Shown here piece by piece: positions 1 to 14,694 of a stretch of DNA of 64,000 nucleotides. The DNA is taken from assembly GCA_005656395.1 (NCBI GenBank), contig SRSI01000013.1:558001-622000 (forward strand), written 5' to 3'. The position numbers and the translations under genes are program-made. The stretch comes from Strongyloides papillosus. Taxonomy: Eukaryota > Nematoda > Chromadorea > Rhabditida > Strongyloididae. The notes under the pieces are model-generated. The model was not told where the DNA came from and did no database searches. It saw only the letters and a list, made by a program, of their open reading frames with translations. The stretch's first letter is position 1. Every line of letters starts with the position of its first letter.

Positions 1-3148
<3,148 letters not shown>

Positions 3149-4214
3149 ATAAAGCTATATAAGAAACGTCACGTTGATCTCTGCTAATAGCCTTGTATTA
3201 ATAATGGTGTTTCGGTATTTTCGATATTTTTTTACAAATATATATTCTTTATTCATAGGCACAATCTAGTGGGTTTTTTTTAAATTTCAAAATAGTGAAT
3301 TCAATATGTGTTATTATACTATTCTTTTTTTTTATTATACTGGATGAGCAATAAAATATTTTCAATTTTTTGAATTACTACTTTTTTAATTTTATGATGA
3401 ATATAATACTTCTCAATATTATTGATATATTTATGTATTTAAAATTCAATAATATTAAAAGGAATACTTTTTATTACATTTTCAATTGTTCAGTAATACT
3501 ATAGAAGTAAACCCCATGTTTGTTTAATTTATACAGTGAGTAGTAATACTTTGTATAAATTTTACTGTTATAGTATAATTTTCCCTTTACGTTTCATTGA
3601 GTTTTAATCCTCCTTATAATATTATTTATTTTTATTATTATTAAAAAAACGATAATTAAATTTATATAAAAAATGTATTCTTTATATTAAAAGTGTATTA
3701 TAATAACATTAAAAAAATAAATAATAAAGGAAATATTAACGAGAAAATAGTAAAAAAGAAAAATAAAGATAGGAAGCAACATTTGGGAGTTAAAAGTGTT
3801 GTTGGACGAATTATTAGACCGCAACTTTGCTAGTGCTGTTGCGTTCATATATTCTATTTCTTCAAGTTATTTGCTTATACCCTTCCCATGCTTATTATAA
3901 AAAAGATTATTTTTTTACTTTAAAAATTTATTTACAAAATATGGTTTTTTTTTCTACTATTTACATATCTTATGTATAATATACGTTCTTTTTACTACAT
4001 ATACTAAAGATTAAAACATTTTATAATGTATAAATAATAACAAATATTCTTTTGTTGTTATAAAATATGTTTGAAAATTATTTTCAGATTAAAAGAAAAG
4101 TATAATTTGCCATTTATTTTATTTTTTTTTCATTTCCTCTATGTAAATTTATAAAATATACTCTTTAGATTAATTTAAACAAATGCTAAATAGATCGGGA
4201 TGTGCATTACTAGG
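3149..4214. other. Intergenic between kinase and galactosyltransferase genes
   Basis: AT-rich, with no convincing ORF. A more complex patch at about 3770-3890 holds an inverted repeat (CGCAAC at 3820-3825, GTTGCG at 3838-3843) and a short stretch open from about 3720 to the TAG near 3832 but without an ATG. It could be promoter, an untranslated exon of the downstream gene, or a small RNA. Confidence 0.4.
3350..3355 (+). terminator. Candidate polyadenylation signal of the SLK-type kinase gene
   Basis: AATAAA about 200 bp after the kinase stop codon. It is the best-placed canonical signal, but AATAAA-like words are common in such AT-rich DNA. Confidence 0.4.
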
Positions 4215-5549
4215 ATGCGATTTGCCAGTATTCAAATAGGTATTCTTAAGAAAATATTAATATTGTTTGGTATATTCGTGTTTTTTTATTTATTTCTAGT
4301 AAATTTATATATACCAAAATAGTAAGTTTAAGTTAAAAATTCTTTATAATTTATCCTTATATAAATTACAATTTATGTTTTTCAAATAAAACTCTGTATA
4401 TTGAATATATTTTGTTGTTTATATACGTATATTTTTAGTTTCTCAAATTCTGCTGATCATATTGCATTAGTTAATAAAATTACTTCTCGACAAAACGAAA
4501 ATATTGAGGATATAGTTGATGAGAAAGACCATATCAAATATAATTACAATTTGAATTATTGGATATTTTCCCCTTCTTACCAACAAACTGACGAAACAAT
4601 CATTAAAAAGACTACTAAGCATACGCCTAAAACTGAAAATAGTAAACATAAAAAAGTGCATTTAAGAAATTGCCTTCCTCTTGATGCATTAAATATTACG
4701 GGTAAAATTGGGCAAGGGTTACTACTATTAGATGAATTAACAATAGAAGAGGTTCAATTAGCTCATCAGGATATCAATATTGGTGGAAGTTGGAAACCAA
4801 ATGATTGTATCTCATTACACAAAATTGCTATTATTATACCATATCGTGATAGAGAAAGTCATCTAACAAGACTCATAGACTTTCTAATACCAATATTACA
4901 AAAACAAAAATTAGATTTTAGATTTATTGTCTCAGAACAAACCGGTGATGACTTATTTAATAAGGGTAGAATTATGAATGCTGCATTTGTGTATGCTGAG
5001 ACACTTAAAGTGGATTGTGTTATTTTTCATGATGTAGATATGTTTCCGCAAGATTATGGTACACCTTACAATTGTCCTAAAACACCACGACATTTGGGTG
5101 CCTATGTTAATAATTTAGGTTACCAATTATGGTATCCTGAAATTGCTGGGGGTGTTTTAGTTATAAATACTAATGACTATCGTAAAATAAACGGTTACTC
5201 TAATATGTATTGGGCTTGGGGAGGTGAAGATGACGATATGGGTAAAAGAATTATGAGTAATAATTATACAATTGAACGTCCAAATCCAAATATCGCAACT
5301 TTTTCAATGTTAAAACATACTAAAAGAAAAAGAACTGCACCGAAATTAATGTAATTTTATTAATTATTACTACTATAATAAATTCTTTTTAGTTATGATT
5401 TATTGAAGAATGCAGGAGAGAGATGGCCTATTGACGGTTTAAATGAAACTAATAAATGGCAAATTGAAAAAGTTATAATTGAACCATTATATCACCACAT
5501 TTATGTAAATGTTTTCGAGCCACCAAAAGAATGGAAACCAACAGTTTGA
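4215..5549 (+). CDS. Beta-1,4-galactosyltransferase family glycosyltransferase (GT7), type II Golgi protein
   Basis: Three exons: 4215..4321, 4439..5350, 5393..5549; phases agree and yield 391 aa. The first exon is easily missed: it starts MRFASIQIG and supplies a hydrophobic signal anchor (about residues 12-30) after a short basic cytoplasmic tail, ending at a GTAAGT donor. A stem region follows, then the catalytic domain: IIPYRDRESH, FNKGRIMNAAF, the metal-binding FHDVDMFP, and the acceptor-site WAWGGEDDD near the C-terminus. The last exon adds the YDLLKNA/DGLN segment typical of the family. Family members transfer Gal or GalNAc from UDP-sugar onto terminal GlcNAc in the Golgi; nematode BRE-4 is a GalNAc-transferring relative that builds glycolipids. 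Donor specificity cannot be read from sequence here. Confidence 0.9.
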
Positions 5550-5819
5550 TATTATTCAATAGAACTATAATTAATTAAAAAATTTGTTAATTGAAGTGCC
5601 TTTATAAATATTTTTAAAATTTAAAAAAAATTGTCATCATTTTTTATCACATTAATATACACATAAGATATATTTAATGATCAATAGATTACTTAAACTC
5701 TCTTGAAGCATACTTTGTTATTATTGGTAAAATGTGTCAGTTTGCTGACATCTTTAGTATAAAAACAAACACACAAACAATCATATTATTAATGCAACAG
5801 TGAAAGCATTTTAATAATA

Positions 5820-7602
5820 ATGGCTTTTCGACAGTTCCATACAAAAGTGTATAGAAATATTAAAAGTGTAAGTAGACGGATTTTTGATAAATTTATTATA
5901 TTTACATTAGGTTTACTATATGATGCGTTTCCGAAATTCATACCTCAACAACTTTCGTTATGCCATTGAAAATATTCCAAGAATCACAAAATATAGTAAT
6001 TTTAAATCGAGGAATCCAATAATTTCTGGTGTAAGATAATAATGCCTTAACGCGTTGAATTTATGTTTTTAGATTCGAACATTTTTCCGGTCATTTTTAC
6101 CACGACAAGGAGCTAGATACACAAGTTTGTTTTCATATTGCCGGCAATATTCGAAAATTGATACATCCCATGGAGGATGGGTATTTAACAATTATGTCAA
6201 AAAAATTTTAGGAAGTAAAACATTCACAGTAGAGCATGTTCAAGTAAGTAGGGTATCATATTAATTTATAATACTATTGTTATTTTAGAATTTGTTCGGA
6301 ACTAATCCCCGGTATAATAAATTTTTAAATGATGATGTTTACGGAAGTGGGTTACAGTACTATGAAATTGGGGATTATATAAATAAGGGTGCTTGTGGCG
6401 CAGTATTTAAATTACAAAAAAAAGGTAGTGATAGTACAAAAGAATATCCTTTAGCATTGAAAATGATGTTTAATTATAATGAATATGAGGTAAATTGTAA
6501 TTTGATGGATGAGATGAAAGATGAATTGATACCATTAGTAAAGATACCTCCTGAATTAAAGAAAAATAAGTTTTTAAAAAGTATTAAGAGATTACCTGAA
6601 CGTCACCCGAATATTATTGATATAAAGACAGCATTTTTTGATAATATCAATGAGGAGTTATGTAAAATAGGTGACAATATAATTCCTGAAGCACTGCCAA
6701 GAATGACAAATTACGGAGTTAGAATACCTAGAGAGACCATGTTTATTGTCATGAAAAGGTACAATCAGGATTTAAGAGAATATAACAAAACATGTACTGG
6801 AAGACCTATTAGAACAAATATAGTTATTTTGGGACAACTAATGGAAGCCTTATCATTTCTACACAAGCACACAATTGCCCATAGAGATATTAAAAATGAT
6901 AATATACTTTTAGAGTATAACAATGAAAATGATGTACCTCATTTGGTATTGGCAGATTTTGGATTATCTCACTCAACTGGTTCTTGGAAACTTAAGTATA
7001 GATATGGAATGACAAAATGTGGTAACATTGCCTTACAACCACCTGAAATTGCTTTGGTAAATCCTGAAGAAGGTTATGAAATAATAAATTATGAAAAATC
7101 TGATGTATGGTCAGCAGGAGCTGTTGGATACGAAATTTTTGAAATGTATCAACCTTTCTATAAATTTTTAAATAGTAAGACATATTTTATGGAAGACCTC
7201 CCATTATTACATAAAAATGTCCCTTCACCAATTAGAAACGTTATTCATGGTGTATTGGAAAGGAAGGTAGAAAAAAGAATGTCACCCGAAGTTGCTGGAA
7301 ATATTATTTTATTAACACTTTTTCAAGATTCAAAATTATTTAAAAAATATTGGGTAGAATATGAATTTTTATTGAAGAAGAAGTTAAATAAAGATGGTAA
7401 ATCGTATAAGAAACCATTTTATAGAGATATTATTATAAGAATGATTGAAAGTGTCTGTAACATGATTACAGCACAAACGGTAACATTACAAGTCCTTAAC
7501 AAGGAGAAAATTAGTGATGCTGAACTTCAATTAAGAGCTACATGCTTAAGTAGATTGAATACTAATGATATGCGAATAGCATTGAATCATTTTTTATGTT
7601 AA
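5820..7602 (+). CDS. pink-1: PINK1, mitochondrial serine/threonine kinase
   Basis: Four phase-0 exons: 5820..5867, 5911..6030, 6073..6243, 6289..7602; 550 aa. The first intron (43 bp) is required, because read-through hits a stop. The N-terminus is rich in Arg, Lys and aromatic residues with almost no acids, as in a mitochondrial presequence. The kinase domain starts near residue 138: loop NKGACGAVF, lysine in LALKMMF (K171), catalytic HRDIKNDN (D313) and ADFG (D336). PINK1-specific features are the insert between early strands, ERHPNIIDIKTAF, and the C-terminal block ending LRATCLSRLN. PINK1 senses loss of mitochondrial import and phosphorylates ubiquitin and Parkin. The C. elegans protein is somewhat longer. 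A polyadenylation signal is at 7696. Confidence 0.93.
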
Positions 7603-9135
7603 TTATCGGAAATTATAAAGAATGATATAAAGTGTATTTTTTTTAAATATTATTTGAATATTCTTTTTCAATGTATTTAATTTTTAATGGTTAAGAATAA
7701 ATGCCAGTGTGTATGTGTATATATTTTTCTACGAGTTTGCGGGATGTTAATTATTCAAGAAAAATAATTTTGTTTGAAATATAATAACATTTTAAAAAAT
7801 AAAATCTAATTTTCCACTTTTTACAATTATTTTTTGATAAAATATTATTAAAGTATTTATCTGCAATTCAATTGTTAATTTTCCTAGATTTGTGGAAAAC
7901 TTTCTTTTATTTATAGACAAAGTATAATGACTTTAGAAGATTGAAAAAGAGGAACTAAAATAGCGTTAACGAGTTTAAACAAATTCTTAAGTACTTATTT
8001 AAAAGTAAAAATTTAACCAACTAACAGGAATGAAATAAATTACTTAAAAAGGTGTTGTATAAACAATTTATTTTCCCAAAAAATTTTTTTAAACTAATTA
8101 AATATTATTATACTTAATACAATGTCGTATTTATTGTTATGAATTTCTTTTAACACTATATAACTAATAGATTGTCAAGTGCACACATTAATTACTTTAA
8201 ATGGAAGATATTTCAATAACATAGGCAGAAATGTACGAATTATAGTTAAAAAATTCTCAACGACTATAAATATCAAAGCAAAGGATTATGCTCAGCAGTT
8301 TTAAATAATTTTCATCATTTCATCTGGGACAAGTTTTTTTCCAGATAATAAGACAAAAAAACGGAAAAATTGTAAAAAATCATCTTGTAAAATATTGTGA
8401 CTTAGTATAGTCAGTATTATATTAATTTCCTGACATTTTTTATTTCTTTTGGTTAATTATTCACCACAATATTACTTCCTGTTCTAGTAACTAAAATTAC
8501 TTCTAATAAATATTTTTTATAATTATATATCGTATATTTTTTTTGCGTTAATTTTATTTAATATAAATTTATAATGATAATAAAATATATATAAATAGTC
8601 TGTTGACACCTACTTTATTTAAAAAAAAAACTTTAAAGTAATACTTTTTTAATGATAAAAAACTTAACAAACTGCTCTCTTCAAATATCAAATTTTAAAT
8701 TTTTCATCACAAAATTAGATTATGAGTACTTTTTTATACTGTTAATTTTATTTTTATATGTGAAAAGCCATCATACAAAGAGAATTAATTAATTCTTACA
8801 ATATCTTTTAAATTTACTAAATTATATTATACATTCCTTTCTATATAAAATATAATTTTGATAAATATGGTATACTGTATCATGCACTTTTCTAATTCAT
8901 TTTCAACTACACATACTCAATAATTAAAATTTATAAAAAAATTACTCTAAATAAAAAATACTGAAGAAACTTAATAAGAACTTTAAATATGTTTTGTATT
9001 TACGCTATAATAGAAAGGTTTCACTTTAATATATTTTATGACAAAATTTTTAGATCCAAAAAAAGTATAAGAATTTTAGTGAATTATTAAAAAATTAAAA
9101 TATCATAAATTTAAACTTACAAAAAACGAAAAATT
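7603..9135. other. Intergenic between convergent pink-1 and DEG/ENaC genes
   Basis: About 1.5 kb of very AT-rich DNA. I see no ORF, tRNA or repeat array. Both flanking genes end here, so it should hold two 3' UTRs. Confidence 0.5.
7696..7701 (+). terminator. Candidate polyadenylation signal of pink-1
   Basis: AATAAA about 95 bp after the stop, followed by a GT-rich element (GTGTGTATGTGTATAT) of the kind that promotes 3' end cleavage. Confidence 0.55.
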
Positions 9136-11544
9136 TTAAAAAACAAAACTTTTATCATTTTTTTTGTAATCAGGAGAATCATTGTATGATAAACTTCTTA
9201 ATCTTTGCCTTTCTCTTCCCTTAACAATACTTCGTGCTCTTTCATGATCATAGAAGGAAGAAAATCTCTTTATATCATATAAAGCAGGTTCAACATCAAT
9301 GAAATCTTCTGCTCTCCCAAGACCATTTAGATTATTAGCAACTACATTATCAATATAGCTTGAACCTCTCACTCTTGATTCCTGAGGCGTTGCTGAAAAT
9401 CTTTCACAATAAATTGGTAAATGATGAGATGAATTTTTCGATGAAATCAATCCATTTGTTAAATAACTTCCAATTTGTTTTATTTGTTTTTTCGCATTTT
9501 CCCGTATACCATGAGGTTGGCTCTCATTTAAATTTTCGTTTGAATTTGTACTTTTTTTATTTTCAAGCTATAATAAAATATTTTATGATTTTATTCATAA
9601 AATTTTAAAACACACCTTTTCCTTTGTGTTCTTTTTTTCGATATAATTTTGTCTATTCTTTGAGACAATAGCCCAAAATAATTTCCAAAGGAAGACAGAA
9701 AATTCACAACATGATATAAAACTAATTCCCATAAATAAACCAGCATTTCCACCAATATTTGAAATTGTTTGAACAAACGAGGTACTTTGAACCTGTGTGT
9801 ATACCGTATAAGTCATATCACGATAAAATATATTTATTGCAACAAAATTTTCAACAACCCATTTAGCAGTCCAATTTTTGTTTCTGCTGTTAAGCCACGA
9901 TAAAGCTCCAATACTGAATTCTTGACCATAACTATTATAAGTAAAATATTTCCACGAATCGCATTCTTGTTTGCATTCAGGGCAAATTGGTAACTCTATG
10001 TCTATTTCAGGGGTTGGTATAAGCTCACGCAATTTTATATTTACAATTTCTTGTTCATATTCCTCGGCTAAACATTGATATACTTGAAAAGGTGTACAGA
10101 CAGGATATACTAAAAAAATTTTTAAAAATATTAAATAATAAAAAATTACTTCCACCAATGTTAAAAACAAAAGGACTACATCCACATTTCTTGTTAAAAT
10201 ATTTTGCTCTACAACGAGCCTTACAATTTGGTGCTGTATATGAAATATCATTTTCATATCCTGACGGCCACCCTCCAATACAATTTCCCCAGTCATTAGT
10301 ATTTAACAGTTCAATCTAAGTAAACATTTTTGAAATACTTTTTACTCAATAAAATAAAAATACCTTATTTGATTCAATTGCTGAGTATGATCTTATTCCT
10401 GGTGATACACTAATACCCTCCGTATTCAAGTATGGAATTGTTTGATCGGTATGAATATAATATCTAAAACCAGTTTCAAATTCATTAGCAAATATTGATT
10501 CTTCAGATATCTGTTTTCCATAACCCATTTGTTCATCCTTAAGAAAATCGGCAATTATCATTAATCCACTACTAGCTCCACTTTGTTTTTGTTTTCTTAC
10601 CCAATCTTTTTTAGATGATTTTAAATCGATCCTAAAGCATTTACCCATATCAGTTAATGTTTCTTTAACTTCGGAACAACAATCAAATTCTTTACCAGCA
10701 AATGAACAAACTTTAAATATTTCTTCACAACTAAAACTTGCTTCACGAAAGAAACCATTTATTGAAAAATTATTATTTACTTCTCTTCTATATATTTGAT
10801 AGTGTGTATCACCTTCAATTAACCGATCATAATCTCCAATGGTAAACATTTGAGTAATTTGCAGGTAAGCTAATGTTAAATAATCTAACAATTCTTTTGA
10901 AAATAATCCGGTGGAATTTAATTCTAATGATATGTTTAAATTATGAATATAAATTATTAATAAAAAAATTTACCTTGTACATAACTTCTTTTAACTGGAT
11001 TATAACTACAAATTGTTATTGTTGGGAATTCTAAACCACCTTCTGGTATTATGAATGATACTTGAGATACTGTTGGTTTTGAATAATATGTTTTAATTAC
11101 ACTTTTGCATTGCAAAATTAATAATGTTAAACTTGTTATACATGCTGCTATCCATAATATTTTATAAATTCCTTTTGCTCTATAAATTCTAACAACACTA
11201 TGTATTGAAGTTATACCTGAAAAAAATGCTACCTCTCTTCTGACAGAACTCATTGGCTTAGTTTTGGCAAATTTTCTTAAATGTTGTGTAGGAAAGTCAA
11301 TAAACATTTGACTGGCTCTTGATCTGAATGTTTTTCTGTAATCATCAAATAATTCTATTGCACTATCTTTTGATTTTCTTCTTTTATCATCTTTTTCACT
11401 TTTTTGATCTTCTAAATCAACATTAATAATTGAATCAGATCCATCAACACTAGGTCTCTGAATTACAACTCTTGGTCTATCAACAACAAGTGATTTGGGT
11501 TTACTACGATCACTAACATTATTTGATTTTTTAAAAATACTCAT
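9136..11544 (-). CDS. DEG/ENaC/ASIC-family sodium channel subunit
   Basis: Five exons on the minus strand: 11544..10974, 10923..10364, 10315..10150, 10109..9616, 9567..9136; phases agree and give 740 aa. Seen: a charged cytoplasmic N-terminus with an FSGITSIHSV block just before the first membrane segment (the conserved pre-M1 region of DEG/ENaC channels), M1 around LWIAACITSLTLLIL, the post-M1 motif FPTITICSYNP, a large Cys-rich extracellular loop including NCKARCRAKYFNKKCGCSP, and M2 with GGNAGLFMGIS (family form GLFxGxS). A 150-residue Ser-rich, basic cytoplasmic tail follows. These subunits form trimeric, amiloride-sensitive, often proton- or peptide-gated cation channels. The closest nematode subfamily cannot be fixed without a tree. 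Confidence 0.9.
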
Positions 11545-13240
11545 GAATATAGATTTGGTGGATGATAAAATATTACTTAATTTTTTTTAAAATTTTAAAC
11601 TATAACTGGTCTTGAATTTATCATCGTCATTTTATATCAGCCTGATTATTGTTTAAATTTGAATAAAAAAGTTTTTGACAAAAGATTTGATAATTTATAG
11701 ATACAGGTAAGTAATAAAAGTTTCATCTTCCTCAATAAAATTCCATAATCTATTGAATTTTTCAAGAAATGCAAGTAAAAAATATATATTTATTTTGGAT
11801 TGTTATTATATCTCTATTTTAATAATGATATATGTATGTACATGATAAAGTTATTAATAACTATATTACAAAGCTTTTGAATTAAACAAACAAAATGATA
11901 TTTATAGCTTGATATTTTGATGATTTATTAAAATTTTTATAATTGTTACTTTATATATTTTACACATACTGTTCATTCTCAATTTTTTACCAAATTGCCT
12001 AAAAATTAAAACTAAATTATTAATATTATATTTCTCTTCCCTATAGTAATATAAAAAATTATACTTTATTAACGAAAAATGCAAAGAATTTGGGAGAATA
12101 TGTATTTAGTGAAATTTTTCAAAATTGCAGGTTGTTAATATTTTTATGCAAAACCAAAAATTATCTATAAAATAATCTTTGTTATTTATAATTTAAAAGG
12201 TAGTTTTTTTAATATACTCATAAATCATTCAAAGAAGCAAAAAAAGTAGTTATCAATTTTATTGATCAGTATAACATTTTATCCTTATTATCGATAGGCA
12301 AATACTTTAATTTTATGTAAAATCATTTTTAATAACAATTATTATATATGAAAATCTCTTGAAAAATATGACAAAACTTCTACAACATACGTATATACAA
12401 AGATAATCTTGAAAAAGTTGTATGGACAATGAAAAAAGATGTTTATTTAACAGTGCATAGTATTATTTTTCAATATAAGGAAAAGATATATACCGACTTT
12501 TTTGAATTTACAACTTATACTTAAACTATTCAATTTTTTAAATTTGTTATAACAAATTCTTTAACAAGTTATTTATTATTAATATATGTAATACACCTGT
12601 TAATGGCATCTTATATAAGCGCCAAAATTTCTCAACCTGTTGCAGTGAATATGTGCAAAATGATAATAATATTCATTATTAATTAGTAACTCAAATTTTT
12701 AAAAGTACATAGGTTATTACTTAATTATAAATTATTATGACACGTCATCAGTTAGTAATAACATTTTTATAGTAATAACATCTACGTTAAAAAAATTTTT
12801 CTCACAACTTGAAAATTTTTTCTTTGTCCCATCATATGGATTGTTAACTATCTATATTTCTATTCGTTGCTATATACATGGTTACTGCATTGACTGCGGA
12901 CAAAATATGTTTACGGAAATCAGTATCATTTGGAACAAATTTATGAGGAGGCAATTCAATATGATATTCCATTATAGTAGTCAACCATCTACTGGATAAT
13001 GTTGTACTTTTCAATTTGTACATATTAAATAATATCACCGACAATTCCGTGTACTTTTAAATGTTTATTGATCCCTCGTTTCTACGTAATGTATTTTTAA
13101 TTATGTGGCAGAACATTTTGATGACATTCTTTATTTCTTTTTCAATGTAAATTATATTACCCTGTTCAACCTACATTTTAACGATTATATATGTCTAGTT
13201 AATTTTTGCGTTAACTTTTAATGATCTTTTTACTTTTTTT
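11545..13240. other. Intergenic between divergent DEG/ENaC and aldo-keto reductase genes
   Basis: Likely holds both promoters. A palindromic bZIP-like site TGACACGTCA is at 12738-12747. TATATAAGCGCC near 12610 resembles a TATA box followed by a GC patch. A minus-strand ORF at 12844-13044 is more complex than its surroundings (see findings). Otherwise AT-rich and featureless. Confidence 0.4.
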
Positions 13241-13245
13241 AGAAT
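13234..13245 (+). promoter_or_regulatory. Candidate spliced-leader (or 5' UTR) splice acceptor of the aldo-keto reductase gene
   Basis: A T-run ending in AG at 13241-13242 lies three bases before the ATG. With no upstream coding exon, this fits SL trans-splicing, common in nematodes; a cis-spliced 5' UTR exon is the alternative. Confidence 0.5.
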
Positions 13246-14248
13246 ATGGTTATTTGTACTAAAAACACTTTTATGTTTAACAACGGACTTTCAATCCCCG
13301 TTGTTGGTTTAGGAACATGGTTAAGTAAACCTGGAGAGGTAAAAGCTGCTGTATTAGAGGCTCTCAAAGTTGGGTATAGACATATCGACTGTGCTAGAGT
13401 TTATCAAAATCAAAGGGAAGTTGGTGAAGCATTGAAGGAAGCTTTTGATAAGGAAATTGTTAAGGTAAATCTTTTTATAAATTATCTTTATAGTAATATT
13501 ATTATTCACCTAGAGAGAGGATGTTTTTGTAACAACAAAAATATGGAATACCTGCCATTCTAAAAAGAAAGCAAAGGAATGTTTGACTAGAAGTTTGACT
13601 GAACTTGGTCTCAACTATGTTGATCTTGTTCTTATTCATTGGCCTCATGGATATCTAGAGGATACAAACGAGTTTTTCCCTTTTAATAAAGAAAAGACCA
13701 AGATTTATTACTCCAATATTGATTACATTGAAACATGGGAAGCTTTACAGGATTTGGTTGCTGAAAATATGGCAAAAAGTATTGGACTTTCTAACTTCAA
13801 TATCCAACAGATTCAAAGAGTTTTGGAGGTTGCCAAGATAAAACCAGTTGTCAACCAAGTTGAAATGCATGTTTACCTTCAACAAAAAGAACTTCAAAAA
13901 TTTTGTAAGGACCATGATATTATTCTTACAGCATACAGTCCATTATCAAATCCTGCCAGTCCTCTTCGTGATCCTGGTGAGGTAACAATCTTTGAAGATG
14001 AGACATTAATTAAAATTGCCGCAAAACATTCAAAGTCTGTAGCTCAAGTTGCTCTTAGATATTTACTTCAACTCGGAGTTGTTGTAATTCCCAAATCAAT
14101 TTCACCTCAAAGAATTGCTGAAAATTTTGATATTTTCAATTTTTCACTTGATGAAATGGATATGGAAGAAATCAAAAATTTAGATCGTGAGAAACGTTAT
14201 CTTTGTATCAAAAAACGTGATGGTGATCACCCCTACTTCCCATGGTAA
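13246..14248 (+). CDS. Aldo-keto reductase (AKR1-like), NADPH-dependent
   Basis: Exons 13246..13464 and 13514..14248, a 49-bp intron in phase 0, 317 aa, the usual AKR length. The catalytic tetrad is complete: Asp48 and Tyr53 (HIDCARVYQNQREVG), Lys82 (VTTKIW) and His115 (LIHWP). Cofactor-side motifs SIGLSNFN, VVNQVEMH and VIPKSISPQRI are present. The enzyme should reduce aldehydes or ketones to alcohols in the cytosol using NADPH; substrate cannot be predicted. Nematodes carry several such paralogues, some stress-induced. The start is the first ATG after a TTTTTTTAG acceptor. A possible AATAAA is at 14270. Confidence 0.93.
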
Positions 14249-14269
14249 ATAGTTTTACAATGTAATATG

Positions 14270-14275
14270 AATAAA
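14270..14275 (+). terminator. Candidate polyadenylation signal of the aldo-keto reductase gene
   Basis: AATAAA 22 bp after the stop codon; a short 3' UTR would be expected. Confidence 0.4.
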
Positions 14276-14694
14276 TTATTGTTTCATGTATTTTTAATAT
14301 GAGACGTTTTATCAATAAATCTTAACTTTTTAATTTTTTGCTAAGGTTTAAAATTTTTTTACTTAATGAATAAAGACAATAAACAAATATAACATTAACA
14401 ATATATTAACATAGGAACGATTATTAATGCTTCAACAAATGTTGAAACTGGTTCTACTTTCAATAATAATAAAGTTAAAGTTTTCAACAAAATCCTAAAG
14501 GAAAATATTATCTTTGTTATTAATCTCATAATGACGAGGCAGTTTTTTAATACTAAGTTTTTAAAAATTCTTAATCATATGTATCTTATCAATAAAGACC
14601 TTGAGAGTGTAGAAAAAAATTAATATAAATATCTGTTAGATTTTACATTTTAAATTATTATTATATTTTAAAATATAAAAATAAATTTTTTAAA
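14276..14694. other. Short intergenic upstream of the dehydratase gene
   Basis: About 420 bp, AT-rich, presumably the promoter and 5' UTR of the dehydratase gene. No distinct element recognised. Confidence 0.4.
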
